Assembly: GCF_025847275.1 (NCBI RefSeq)
Contig: NZ_JAOZEV010000007.1
Location: 124,001-188,000, forward strand
Reading direction: 5' to 3'
Source: Flavobacterium frigoritolerans
GTDB lineage: Bacteria > Bacteroidota > Bacteroidia > Flavobacteriales > Flavobacteriaceae
DNA: 64,000 nucleotides
How positions within the stretch are numbered: position 1 is the stretch's first letter; each line of letters opens with the position of its first letter. Both the position numbers and the translations under genes were made by a program. A model generated the notes under the pieces. The model worked only from the letters and a program-made list of their open reading frames with translations, was not told the DNA's origin and ran no database searches. Shown piece after piece: positions 43,201 through 51,784 of the stretch.

Positions 43201-43683
43201 ATGAGATTTTATTTTAGGAAAAACGATGCTATTGAAAGTATTAAAAACAGTCTTTGGCAAAAATTTGAGCAGGCAAATCTTCGATTGCAACATAAGTGTG
43301 CACAATGGCTGGAGCGCAAAACAGCTCACTTTTCACGACTCCATTGGATTGTGATTCTGTTCAGTTTTATAGTATTTACAGGTGGATGCAGTATGTACCT
43401 GATTGTTACGAACTTTTCTGGAAATACAACTAAAAATATAACTGTCATTCCAATTACTAAACCAACTAATTCAATTCCATTAAAAGAAAAAGACATCGAG
43501 CTCAAAACAATTATCAGTAAAGTTGAATTAGAAAAAATTAATCATTTTCGAAGGTATATGGACAGTCTGGGACGTAGTCCAACAGGAAAAAAAATACATG
43601 ATAGTATTGTATTATGCCGTCCAGGGCTTCTGGACAGCCTTTCAATACTAGAAAATTATTATTACTCACATTTTAAAAATTGA
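43201..43683 (+). CDS. TraL-like membrane protein
   Basis: A 160-residue protein with one transmembrane segment at about 50-70, preceded by a basic cytoplasmic part and followed by a periplasmic helical part. Position between traK and traM and the single-span layout fit TraL; it is longer than the usual TraL (about 100 residues), mainly in the C-terminal part, which contains GRSPTGKKIHDSIVLCRPG. The name is inferred from gene order. Confidence 0.65.
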   Translation: MRFYFRKNDAIESIKNSLWQKFEQANLRLQHKCAQWLERKTAHFSRLHWIVILFSFIVFTGGCSMYLIVTNFSGNTTKNITVIPITKPTNSIPLKEKDIELKTIISKVELEKINHFRRYMDSLGRSPTGKKIHDSIVLCRPGLLDSLSILENYYYSHFKN

Positions 43684-43687
43684 TATC

Positions 43688-44965
43688 ATGGAACAAAAAA
43701 CAAAATCATTAAAGGAGTTAAAGCATCGTAAGATGCTCTTGGTATTACCTCTATTGGCTCTCCCATTTATAACGGCGATATTTTGGGCATTAGGCGGTGG
43801 AAAAATGGACGCTGCCAACTTAGCAACGCCACAGCAAAAAGGGTTTAATATCAAACTGCCCAATGCAAACCTCAAAGAGGGGCTTCTGCTAGATAAAATG
43901 AATTACTACGATATGGCAGCCCTTGATTCGGCAAAGCTAAATGAACTCATCAAGAAAGATCCTAACTATTTAAGTCAGTCTTTCCAGATTGACTCGACTG
44001 AAGATAGTAGTAATGTCAATTCTAAAAAAGGACGAACTGGATTAAATACATCAGCTTATCAGGATCCAAACGAAATAAAAGTGCATCAAAAATTGGAAGC
44101 ATTGCAAAAAGCAATCAATGCACCCGTAGCTGTTCCTACACAAAACTGGGATGTCAGTAGGTATACAAAATCAAATGAGTCCTCTATGCATTCCAATCAT
44201 GTAGACAGACTCGAACAGATGATGCAATCCATGAATACTGGGCAGGATACTCCAGATCCGGAATTGCAACAACTCGGTGGGATGTTGGAAAATATATTAG
44301 ATATCCAACATCCCGACAGAATACAGGAAAAATTAAGAAAAGCTTCCGAGGCTCATCGAGGGCAAGTATTCTCTATTTCCACCAGAGAGCAAGAAGACCC
44401 TGTTTCTTCTTTACAAAACAAATCGGATAATGCTACCGAGTCAGGACAGAATGAGTTTTACTCCATTGATGAATCTCAAAATGCGGATTTAATGCAAAAT
44501 GCGGTGGAAGCTGTTATCCATGAAACACAAACTATTGTAAATGGAGCTACAGTTAAGTTTCGACTGATGAACGACATTTTTGTAAGTGGTATTAAGATTC
44601 CAAAGGATAATTTCTTGTTTGGAGTAGCTTCCTTAAAAGGAGAACGACTAACAATCAAAATAAACAGCATTAAATACAACAAATCCCTATTTCCAGTGGA
44701 CTTATCAGTTTACGATATGGATGGACTCATTGGTATTTATATTCCGGGAGCTATTAATCGTGATGTTGCCAAAGCATCTGCTGACCGTTCCATGCAAACT
44801 CTGGGCGTTGCAAACCTTGATGATTCTTGGGGTTCACAGGCAGCTGGAGCTGGAATTGAAGCGGCTAAAAGCCTGCTGAGTAAAAAAGTAAAGATGATTA
44901 AAGTGATTGTAAAAGCAGGCTATCAAGTACTGCTTCGTGATGAAAAACAAAAAGATTCCAATTAA
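43688..44965 (+). CDS. traM: Conjugative transposon protein TraM (VirB10-like)
   Basis: A 425-residue protein with a short cytoplasmic start, one transmembrane segment (about 16-36), a long flexible periplasmic linker and a conserved C-terminal domain (about 265-415) with VKFRLMNDIFVSGIKIPKDN and DLSVYDMDGLIGIYIPGAIN, typical of TraM. It spans the envelope like VirB10 and partners TraN. It begins 4 bases after the TraL-like gene. Confidence 0.92.
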   Translation: MEQKTKSLKELKHRKMLLVLPLLALPFITAIFWALGGGKMDAANLATPQQKGFNIKLPNANLKEGLLLDKMNYYDMAALDSAKLNELIKKDPNYLSQSFQIDSTEDSSNVNSKKGRTGLNTSAYQDPNEIKVHQKLEALQKAINAPVAVPTQNWDVSRYTKSNESSMHSNHVDRLEQMMQSMNTGQDTPDPELQQLGGMLENILDIQHPDRIQEKLRKASEAHRGQVFSISTREQEDPVSSLQNKSDNATESGQNEFYSIDESQNADLMQNAVEAVIHETQTIVNGATVKFRLMNDIFVSGIKIPKDNFLFGVASLKGERLTIKINSIKYNKSLFPVDLSVYDMDGLIGIYIPGAINRDVAKASADRSMQTLGVANLDDSWGSQAAGAGIEAAKSLLSKKVKMIKVIVKAGYQVLLRDEKQKDSN

Positions 44966-44982
44966 AAACTAAAAATATTGCT

Positions 44983-45825
44983 ATGAAAAAATTTAATGTG
45001 TTAGTGATGGGGTATTTATTATTAATGACCATCGGTGTATTTGCACAGCAAACAAGTAAAAACCTTTCTAAAATTGAGTCCGATTCTTTACTGATAGCGT
45101 ATTCCAAAACGACCAATATTGTATTCCCTTTTGCTATTAAAAGTGTTGATAAGGGAAGTCCCGATATACTGGTACAGAAAGCGAAAGGTATTGAGAATAT
45201 ACTTCAAATCAAAGCAGCTCAAAAAGGATTTCTTCAGACCAATCTTACGGTAGTGACTGCTGACGCAAAATTGTATTCTTTCGTATTGAATTATGATGAG
45301 GAATCACCACAATTGAATCTCAGTTTGAATAAAACTAAATCCGAAGGACAGGAAATTTATTTTTCTGATGAAAACATAAATGATGAGGATGTTCAGGAAT
45401 ATTCCAAATTAGCTTTTTACGACAAGAAAAAACTGCGAGGTGAAAAAGAAAGACAGTATGACATTGACTTTAGTCTCAACGGAATTTTTATTCGTGACGA
45501 AGTGATGTATTACAGGATAAAAGTAACAAACATCTCTAAAATTAATTATGATATTGACCAGCTTCGCTTTTTTATTCGCGATACTAAAAAAGTAAAACGA
45601 ACGGCTTCACAGGAAATCGAAATCACTCCAATCTATATCTTGAACAATGTAGTTAAAATTGAAGGTGAAGCAGAAAACACCTTTGTATTTGCACTTCCAA
45701 AATTCACCATTCCAGAGAAAAAATTCTTATCCATACAGCTTATGGAGAAAAATGGCGGAAGGCATGTGGAACTGTATGTAAAAAACAAAAAATTGGTACA
45801 GGTCACTGTACTCCCTAAACTATAA
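44983..45825 (+). CDS. traN: Conjugative transposon protein TraN (DUF4138, VirB9-like)
   Basis: A 280-residue exported protein with signal peptide (cleaved after IGVFAQ, about residue 22). The mature part starts with the family pattern TTNIVFPFAIKSVDKGSPDI and KAKGIENILQIKAAQ, and continues with beta-rich domains including VMYYRIKVTNISKINYDID. TraN corresponds to VirB9 and forms the outer-membrane part of the channel with TraM. No TraO gene follows; the next gene is of another type. Confidence 0.93.
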   Translation: MKKFNVLVMGYLLLMTIGVFAQQTSKNLSKIESDSLLIAYSKTTNIVFPFAIKSVDKGSPDILVQKAKGIENILQIKAAQKGFLQTNLTVVTADAKLYSFVLNYDEESPQLNLSLNKTKSEGQEIYFSDENINDEDVQEYSKLAFYDKKKLRGEKERQYDIDFSLNGIFIRDEVMYYRIKVTNISKINYDIDQLRFFIRDTKKVKRTASQEIEITPIYILNNVVKIEGEAENTFVFALPKFTIPEKKFLSIQLMEKNGGRHVELYVKNKKLVQVTVLPKL

Positions 45826-45853
45826 AACATTTCAATCATTTAAAAATTGAGTC

Positions 45854-46651
45854 ATGAACGAGAAAAATTTTGAATACTTAAAAGAGCAGGTTAAGTACAC
45901 CGGTTTCGGTGATGCACTTGAGTCTGAATTAAAAGAAAAATTACAGAAGGAAGAACCTAATTTTACTTTGACCCATCATGCTAAATATGGCAATGATACA
46001 GCTATAGCTACGTTGAATTTTAAAAAATCCGATCAAAGTGATATGTATTTTTTTAATTCTTATAAAGTAGAATTGCATAAAGAGAATTCCAAAGAAGCGT
46101 TGGAGCAAACCTTCTATATCAATAAAGGTAACAACATCACTATGAAAGAAGCTTTTAATCTTATGGAAGGAAGATCCGTAAATAAGGATTTGACAAATAA
46201 AGAAGGTGAACTATACAATTCCTGGCTTCAAATTGACTTTAAACAAACTGAGACTAATGGAAATTTTAAACTAAATCAATACCATCAAAATTATGGTTAT
46301 GATTTGGAAGCAACACTCACCAAGCATCCCATTAAAGAATTAGAAAATCCAAAGTATAAAGAAGATTTAATGGATTCTATGAAAAAAGGAAACCTGCAAT
46401 CTGCTACTTTCTTAAAAGATGGTAATGAAGTTAAGCAGTACATTGAAGCTAATCCACAATTCAAAACTATCAATGTGTATGATGCTACAATGCAACGTAT
46501 TGATAATCGTCATTCCAAAGAAGAAAAACAATCCGAAACCCAGCAAACTTCCGAAAAACAAGGTAGTAAAAAGCAAAACCAAACTACCGATGATGATGGA
46601 CCAGAAGTACCAAAGGAAGCTAAGAGAAAAAGGAAAAGCCAATCCATGTAA
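45854..46651 (+). CDS. Transfer-region protein with DUF3945-like repeat domain, paralogue A
   Basis: A 265-residue soluble protein without signal peptide. The C-terminal half (about 95-210) contains the pattern AFNLMEGRSVNKDLTNKEG, HQNYGYDLEATLTKHPIKEL and QYIEANPQFKTINVYDATM, followed by a charged tail (KQSETQQTSEKQGSKK). The next gene has the same pattern, so the two are paralogues. The pattern resembles the DUF3945-type proteins of Bacteroidota conjugative elements, which may act on the transferred strand or in the recipient; this family link is tentative. Confidence 0.65.
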   Translation: MNEKNFEYLKEQVKYTGFGDALESELKEKLQKEEPNFTLTHHAKYGNDTAIATLNFKKSDQSDMYFFNSYKVELHKENSKEALEQTFYINKGNNITMKEAFNLMEGRSVNKDLTNKEGELYNSWLQIDFKQTETNGNFKLNQYHQNYGYDLEATLTKHPIKELENPKYKEDLMDSMKKGNLQSATFLKDGNEVKQYIEANPQFKTINVYDATMQRIDNRHSKEEKQSETQQTSEKQGSKKQNQTTDDDGPEVPKEAKRKRKSQSM

Positions 46652-46653
46652 TC

Positions 46654-47709
46654 ATGAACGACCAACTTCCTATTAACAGAGTAGAGATGGAATTAAAACA
46701 GTGGCACTCTAGGGAAGAGCGTTTTACTAAACTGTTTAATTTCAGTCTTTCCAACAATAGGTCATTGCTTAAAGAGAAACTCCATCATTACGAACGTATT
46801 GGAACAAAATATAAGGGTACTAAAAACACAGAGGAACGTTTTGCTTTGCAGATGCTCAAGCAAGAAAAGAACAAGGTATTAAAACAACTGTATCCTAATT
46901 TATTAGTGCGCCTTATTCGTAAACTGGTCGTTGCACCACTTATAGATCAAATTGCTGTACGCAATGATGAAAAAGGAGAGCAAAAGAACAATCAAGCGCT
47001 GCATGATCAGGTGCAGCGCGTTGGTTTTAAAGATTTGTCAAATCAAATCGATCAGCAAATAAAACAAGGTCACGAACAATTTACTATTCCAGTTTCCTAT
47101 TATATCAACGAAAAGGAACGACTGAATCATGAGTTATCCTTTATTAAAAATCAAAGCGGGCAGTATCAATTTGAAGGATATAAAACCACTTTGCAAAATG
47201 AATCAAAACCTGAGGAAGACAGAAGCCAGTATTTTAAAGTACAGGAAAGGAATTCTATTGATATAATACAGGCTTATAATTTACTAGCAGGGCGAGCCAT
47301 TCAAAAAGAAGAATCTTGGATACAACTGAATCTTAATGATAAAGACGCAGTTGGCAATCATCGTATCAAAGAATTTCATTCAGAGTATGGTTATGATCTT
47401 GAAAAGGCATTGCAGCAACTTCCTTTAAAAGAATTATCAAATAAAGCTAATGCATATAAATTACAAGATGCTTTAAGACAAGGGAACAGACAGTTGGTAA
47501 CCTTACTTAAAAACGGAAAAGAACATCAGTTTTATATCGAAGCGAACCCTCAATTTAAATCAGTAAACATTTATGATGACCATTCCAGAAAAATAACGCT
47601 CGCTACAACATTGGGTAATAAAACTATGGAGGCTGTAAAACAGATACATAAAAACAATGAAAGCCAACAGAAGACACCTACTAAACGAAATGGGATGCAC
47701 ATAAGTTGA
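46654..47709 (+). CDS. Transfer-region protein with DUF3945-like repeat domain, paralogue B
   Basis: A 351-residue soluble protein that starts 2 bases after its paralogue. The N-terminal 110 residues are a separate helical basic domain (SREERFTKLFNFSLSNNRSL). The C-terminal part repeats the shared module: AYNLLAGRAIQKEESWIQLN, HSEYGYDLEKALQQLPLKEL and FYIEANPQFKSVNIYDDHS. The added basic domain suggests nucleic-acid binding. The family label is tentative. Confidence 0.65.
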   Translation: MNDQLPINRVEMELKQWHSREERFTKLFNFSLSNNRSLLKEKLHHYERIGTKYKGTKNTEERFALQMLKQEKNKVLKQLYPNLLVRLIRKLVVAPLIDQIAVRNDEKGEQKNNQALHDQVQRVGFKDLSNQIDQQIKQGHEQFTIPVSYYINEKERLNHELSFIKNQSGQYQFEGYKTTLQNESKPEEDRSQYFKVQERNSIDIIQAYNLLAGRAIQKEESWIQLNLNDKDAVGNHRIKEFHSEYGYDLEKALQQLPLKELSNKANAYKLQDALRQGNRQLVTLLKNGKEHQFYIEANPQFKSVNIYDDHSRKITLATTLGNKTMEAVKQIHKNNESQQKTPTKRNGMHIS

Positions 47710-47724
47710 TAAACTTGATAATCA

Positions 47725-48033
47725 ATGAAAACACTACAACCTTTATCTGATTTTTTTAAGGCAATAGAAAAAGATTACCGTATAAGCGTCACTCATATTG
47801 GTATATATGCGGCATTGCTAAAATTTAGAACAGACGGAGGTTTCATTAATCCTATTAAAGTATACAGCTATGAAATTATGAAGATAGCAATGGTTTCTTC
47901 ACCTAAGACATACTACAGATGTATGCACGAATTAAGTGAATACGGTTACATTAAATACGTACCAACCTGTAACAGAAACCAAAGAAGTACCATCTATTTT
48001 CATATCAAAGACATTAAAGACAACTGTATTTAA
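47725..48033 (+). CDS. Small winged-helix-type regulator
   Basis: A 102-residue protein whose sequence fits a winged helix or replication-initiator-like fold (SVTHIGIYAALLKFRT, MVSSPKTYYRCMHELSEYGY). Similar small proteins are common at the ends of Bacteroidota conjugative elements and are annotated as transcriptional regulators. It lies 15 bases after the previous gene and 11 before the excisionase-like gene. Confidence 0.7.
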   Translation: MKTLQPLSDFFKAIEKDYRISVTHIGIYAALLKFRTDGGFINPIKVYSYEIMKIAMVSSPKTYYRCMHELSEYGYIKYVPTCNRNQRSTIYFHIKDIKDNCI

Positions 48034-48044
48034 AAAATAAAAGT

Positions 48045-48212
48045 ATGGAACAATATTTAAACACTAAAGAAGCAATGGTGATTTTAGGTATACGAAATCA
48101 AACCACTATTGGAAAATATGAAACAGATGGGAAAATTAAAGGATATAGCCCCTTCAGTAACAGAAAAAGATATAAAGTAAGTGAATTGCTAAAAATTCAG
48201 TCTAAAAGATAG
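48045..48212 (+). CDS. Excisionase-like helix-turn-helix protein
   Basis: A 55-residue protein: LNTKEAMVILGIRNQTTIGK, then ETDGKIKGYSPFSNRKRYKV. This is the MerR/excisionase-type helix-turn-helix with the wing that reads a helix-turn-helix followed by KxxGY and an RxY motif. Such proteins steer integrase toward excision. It is the last gene of the element-type block; no integrase gene follows it in this window. A terminator overlaps its stop codon. Confidence 0.7.
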   Translation: MEQYLNTKEAMVILGIRNQTTIGKYETDGKIKGYSPFSNRKRYKVSELLKIQSKR

Positions 48213-48231
48213 TTGTGAAGCTGTCTTTTTT
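48204..48231 (+). terminator. Terminator after the excisionase-like gene
   Basis: AAAAGATAG and CTGTCTTTT pair (one G-U) around an 8-base loop and merge into a T7 run. The left arm includes the stop codon. Confidence 0.65.
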
Positions 48232-48248
48232 TGTTTGACACAAAAAGC

Positions 48249-48256
48249 TATCTTTG
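48249..48256 (+). promoter_or_regulatory. Candidate -7 box without a recognised gene
   Basis: TATCTTTG matches TAnnTTTG, with a TTG 15 bases upstream. No gene follows on this strand for 2 kb, so it may belong to a lost integrase gene, a small RNA, or be chance. Confidence 0.25.
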
Positions 48257-48282
48257 CGCCGTCTGTATTTTCCTCTACTTAA

Positions 48283-48306
48283 AATTAGAGACCTAATTAG
48301 AGACCT
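48283..48306. repeat. Perfect tandem 12-base repeat, possible element end
   Basis: AATTAGAGACCT occurs twice with no gap, 70 bases after the excisionase-like gene and preceded by the partly complementary CTCTACTTAA. Repeats of this kind can be integrase or excisionase binding sites near an attachment site. The second copy was not searched for exhaustively at the left end. Confidence 0.4.
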
Positions 48307-48387
48307 CTTTGTTTTTTAAAAACGTAAAATCTTAATTTTAAGCATACTAGCACAATGAATTATCTATCTGTCGAAATGATAATGCAA

Positions 48388-48413
48388 GAAGACAGCAAGT
48401 TAATGATGTCTTC
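48388..48413. terminator. Hairpin between the element and the protease gene
   Basis: Perfect 7-base arms GAAGACA/TGTCTTC with a 12-base loop. It lies 50 bases beyond the end of the reverse-strand protease gene and has no strong T-run, so its role as terminator is uncertain. Confidence 0.4.
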
Positions 48414-48462
48414 TTACTAATATCCCCCCCTTAAAAATAATTACGATTAAACTTTTATCTTT

Positions 48463-50058
48463 TTATTCATACCATTTTAACCAAGGCATTGGAATAGTTG
48501 TTGAATTTCCGTCAAAATTTTCTATACCTATTTGTTTTCCATTTTTATAAATTCTAATATCTGTAACTGAACCTATAGCCCCTATATGCTTTATATAAAA
48601 AGATCTGAATCTATTAATACCAGACGGCATTTTAGGCACTTCACCTAAATAAGTATCACCGATATAGAATTGTCCGTTTCTTATATGAAATCGTATCGTT
48701 TTATCAGTTGCAAAAGCATTATCATTCCTACCTGCATTTATTAGAAAGTAAAAAACTTCATATTTATAAGTTTCTCCTAATTTATTTTTAAAGATTGATA
48801 CTGTACTTGTTCCATTTAAAGGTACGTTGCAACTTATATACTGATCTTTTCCTCCATATTTTCCATTCCATAGTTCAAGTTCAAGTCCTTTTTCTTTATC
48901 AGATGGATAAGTTGTATTTTTTGTTGACTCTATTTTTAATCTGACCTCAATAGTCAAATCTCCATCTACGTCAATTCCATCGTTAGTTGGGGTAAAATAA
49001 CTTAACTCTAAAGATAGATTGTTGTATAAATCATAAAATGGTTTTATCAAACTATTATTCCAATTAAATTCACCATTAGTTATAAATGCACTTTTTTGAC
49101 TCGTTGTAAAACTTATATTATCATTTATATTGTTTATATTCTTAACGACATTAACGAAACATGAACTTGCACTTTTGTAAGCTAATGCATTATCTTTTTG
49201 TAATACAAATATGTCTTGTGTTAAAAGCTCTTTTATTTTTTTGTAGCTTGCCCAAATGTAGCCATTCTCACCCCATGTAGAACCCCAAGAATTAAGTAAT
49301 CTAAAAGCTTGCCTACTCTCATCGTATCCTGTTAATAAAACTGCATGTCGACCATAAAATTTTGACGTATTTATATCCCACATTCTAATCGATGAATTAG
49401 TAAATGCCATATCAACCTCTACACCCATCATAACTGGATTTCCTGTTGAAATTTGTCTCTTTATATCTTCTAATGTTGGTAGTCCTTTATCAGGTGATAT
49501 TCTATAGTAGTCATTGACTCTAAATTTCCTTGCATTCTTTTCTAGAGCAGACGTTGGAATTGTGTTACAGGTTACTAATCCAAATTCAGAATAACTCGGT
49601 GTTCCTTCCGTTTTTAAAGCATCTAAAGCCTCAATAAAAAAAACACCAGCACCACAACTATTTTTAGAATATTTATATTTTTCATATAAATAATCTGCAC
49701 TTGCATAAGCATTATAATTTGGACTTCCATCGGCTAAAGTTTTTGATTCATCACTAATGATTGTACGAGCATGTGCAATCGAATAGGCAACACACGACCC
49801 CTTATATCCTTGATTTAATGCAGCAGGTAGCTCTGGTAGTAAGTATCTTGAAGGTAATGCTGTCTTTCGATAATGAGATGAACTCTGTATTTCTTTAATT
49901 TGTGCTAATTGCTCTGGGGTCGATGGGATATAACCTGTAGCTCGTTCTTCGTTTCTAGCAGCATTTTCTGAAGTTTTGTCGATGTCATCTTTATGACATG
50001 AACAAATAAGTAATGAAGCAAATAAGGCTCCCCCTAATTTTACAAATGAGTTTTTCAT
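48463..50058 (-). CDS. Papain-like (C1A) cysteine peptidase lipoprotein
   Basis: A 531-residue secreted protease. The signal peptide ends in a lipobox (LLICSC; Cys19 or Cys21). The papain-type catalytic residues are all visible: Gln83 and Cys89 in NQGYKGSCVAYS, His238 in GRHAVLLTGYD and Asn256 in LLNSWGSTWGENGY. There is no long inhibitory propeptide, only a linker of about 45 residues. The C-terminal 230 residues look like a beta-sandwich (jelly-roll) domain that may bind a surface or substrate. It is divergent from the secreted protein gene at 50321. Its place on the cell surface suggests a role in protein degradation or interaction with other cells. Confidence 0.9.
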   Translation of the reverse strand: MKNSFVKLGGALFASLLICSCHKDDIDKTSENAARNEERATGYIPSTPEQLAQIKEIQSSSHYRKTALPSRYLLPELPAALNQGYKGSCVAYSIAHARTIISDESKTLADGSPNYNAYASADYLYEKYKYSKNSCGAGVFFIEALDALKTEGTPSYSEFGLVTCNTIPTSALEKNARKFRVNDYYRISPDKGLPTLEDIKRQISTGNPVMMGVEVDMAFTNSSIRMWDINTSKFYGRHAVLLTGYDESRQAFRLLNSWGSTWGENGYIWASYKKIKELLTQDIFVLQKDNALAYKSASSCFVNVVKNINNINDNISFTTSQKSAFITNGEFNWNNSLIKPFYDLYNNLSLELSYFTPTNDGIDVDGDLTIEVRLKIESTKNTTYPSDKEKGLELELWNGKYGGKDQYISCNVPLNGTSTVSIFKNKLGETYKYEVFYFLINAGRNDNAFATDKTIRFHIRNGQFYIGDTYLGEVPKMPSGINRFRSFYIKHIGAIGSVTDIRIYKNGKQIGIENFDGNSTTIPMPWLKWYE

Positions 50059-50208
50059 ATTTACAATTTTAAGTCACAATAGTAAATATTTATTTGTAAT
50101 AAAAAAGACATATTAATTTAAACAAACAGCATTAAAAGTCATTTAATTGTAAAGATAAGCAATTCCACATTTAATATAAATAGTTTCTACTAATAGTGTA
50201 AATTAAGC

Positions 50209-50246
50209 CAAAAAGAGTAAGATTAGAGCTTATTATGCTCTTTTTG
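50209..50246. repeat. Inverted repeat between divergent secreted-protein genes
   Basis: Perfect 9-base arms CAAAAAGAG/CTCTTTTTG with a 20-base spacer, 38 bases upstream of the candidate -7 box of the gene at 50321. It may bind a regulator. Confidence 0.4.
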
Positions 50247-50283
50247 TGTGTTTAAACGAAAGCTTAAGGAAAGAAGTGTAATC

Positions 50284-50291
50284 TAACTTTG
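50284..50291 (+). promoter_or_regulatory. Candidate -7 box for the secreted protein gene
   Basis: TAACTTTG matches TAnnTTTG, 30 bases upstream of the ATG at 50321. A run of 12 A lies between box and start. No clear -33 box. Confidence 0.45.
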
Positions 50292-50320
50292 CCCTAGTTA
50301 AAAAAAAAAAAACATTTACA

Positions 50321-51064
50321 ATGAAAAAAAAACTTATTATTTTATGCTTAATGACCTTTTCCTTATTAACATATTCACAATCTCAAGTCGGAATTAACAC
50401 TTTTAATCCTACTCAAACACTAGATGTTAATGGGGGAGCCAGAGTACGCAATATGAAAAATATTAATACAGAGGCATTGACTTTGGAATATAACCATCAA
50501 ATTGTAGCTAATAGTGATGGAAATTTGGGCTATGTTCTTAATAGTAATACAACTGTTCCTTGGTCGTTCAATGATAACAAATATGATGTCTTAACCAAGC
50601 CAATATCAAGTGGATTACGCACAGGCAGAGTGCCTTTAAATTTTAGCATTACTATTTCTATTCCTGCAAAATCACAAGCGCAAGTTGTTATTAATTACAA
50701 TATGCCTGTAATGCACTCAAGCCACACACCTAATACAATTGGATATTTGGGGTGTACTTTATATAAGTCTGTAAACGATGGAAGCGATATCGAATTGGAT
50801 ATGGGTTCTCGTAAATACACTGTTCCAAACAATTATAACGGAATAGCAGTAACCGCTCTTGGAATGCCTGTAGCAGGTTTTGCTATAGATATAATTTCTA
50901 ATCCAGGAGACACTCCAATGAATGTAGCATACAAAGTAGATGGATATGTTGAATCAAATGCAGCTACAGTTACATTCGGAATGTATACAGCTTCACCGGG
51001 GATTAATTATAATTGGGGGCGTGGCGTTATGTCAGCTCAGATTTTTACTAAACCTATAAACTAA
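50321..51064 (+). CDS. Secreted flavobacterial surface protein of unknown function
   Basis: A 247-residue protein with signal peptide (cleaved after TYSQ, about residue 20). The mature part begins with QVGINTFNPTQTLDVNGGAR, a pattern found at the start of many flavobacterial secreted proteins that resemble the trimerisation heads of tail-fibre-like proteins. The rest is a beta-rich domain (about 85-247). There is no type IX sorting domain at the C-terminus. The role is unknown; structural or adhesive function is likely. Confidence 0.7.
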   Translation: MKKKLIILCLMTFSLLTYSQSQVGINTFNPTQTLDVNGGARVRNMKNINTEALTLEYNHQIVANSDGNLGYVLNSNTTVPWSFNDNKYDVLTKPISSGLRTGRVPLNFSITISIPAKSQAQVVINYNMPVMHSSHTPNTIGYLGCTLYKSVNDGSDIELDMGSRKYTVPNNYNGIAVTALGMPVAGFAIDIISNPGDTPMNVAYKVDGYVESNAATVTFGMYTASPGINYNWGRGVMSAQIFTKPIN

Positions 51065-51202
51065 ATTTAAAAACTCCTTTTTATTTAGGCAATTAAAATA
51101 ATATATAGTTAACATCCTGTTGTATTTATAAAACAATTTAATTATAACTTATTAAATCCCTGATTTATTAGATTGTATCCAAAAGGTTAGATTGATTTAT
51201 AA

Positions 51203-51772
51203 TTAAATTTGATAATAATGAGCTCGATATTGTATTGAGCTCATTCCTTTTAGATTTATTTTGATTCTATCATTATTATAGTTTTTATATATTCGATTAT
51301 TTCTTGTTTTAATTGAGTAATACAACTATCTCTTTTAAGATAAAAAAGTTCTGATTTCAATATTCCGTTATTAAGGGCTCCATATTTATCACTCTTTTTA
51401 ACAGCTCTTCTTAAATTATCGGTTGCAATAGCGCTTAGGACACCCTGATAATAGTTTAGCATTTTTGCCAGACTTCCCTTAAAATCTTTTTTATTTAGGG
51501 TTCGAGTAGCCACTACAAAAGCAAGTCTACTTGCTCCAAGGACACTTACAAAAACTTCTACCTCATGTAGCTCTCCTGTAGATTGGTCAATAGCAAGTAA
51601 TTTTTCCTGTATAGTCTACAAAAACTTCATCTCCTGCCTTATGATACATATACTTTGATGGTTTGAGTTTGCCTCGCCAATTTTGATAATGATAACAAGA
51701 CTGAGAAAAACTTAACTTTAGATGCGATATAGTCTCACTATCATTTTCATAAACCAAATCACACTATTTTTT
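51203..51772 (-). pseudogene. IS relic joining parts of an IS21-type IstA and an IS3-type transposase
   Basis: Read on the reverse strand, 51604-51772 and then, in another frame, about 51372-51603 encode a central part of an IS21-family IstA (WRGKLKPSKYMYHKAGDEVF, VDYTGK, then EVEVFVSVLGASRLAFVVAT and AIATDNLRRAVKKSDKYG). Directly after this the frame runs into the end of an IS3/IS150-type transposase (NGILKSELFYLKRD, then in yet another frame NYNNDRIKINLKGMSSIQYR). There are thus at least two frameshifts and one junction between IS families. No terminal repeats are visible. It is a non-functional remnant. Confidence 0.75.
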
Positions 51773-51784
51773 AATAAAAAAAAC

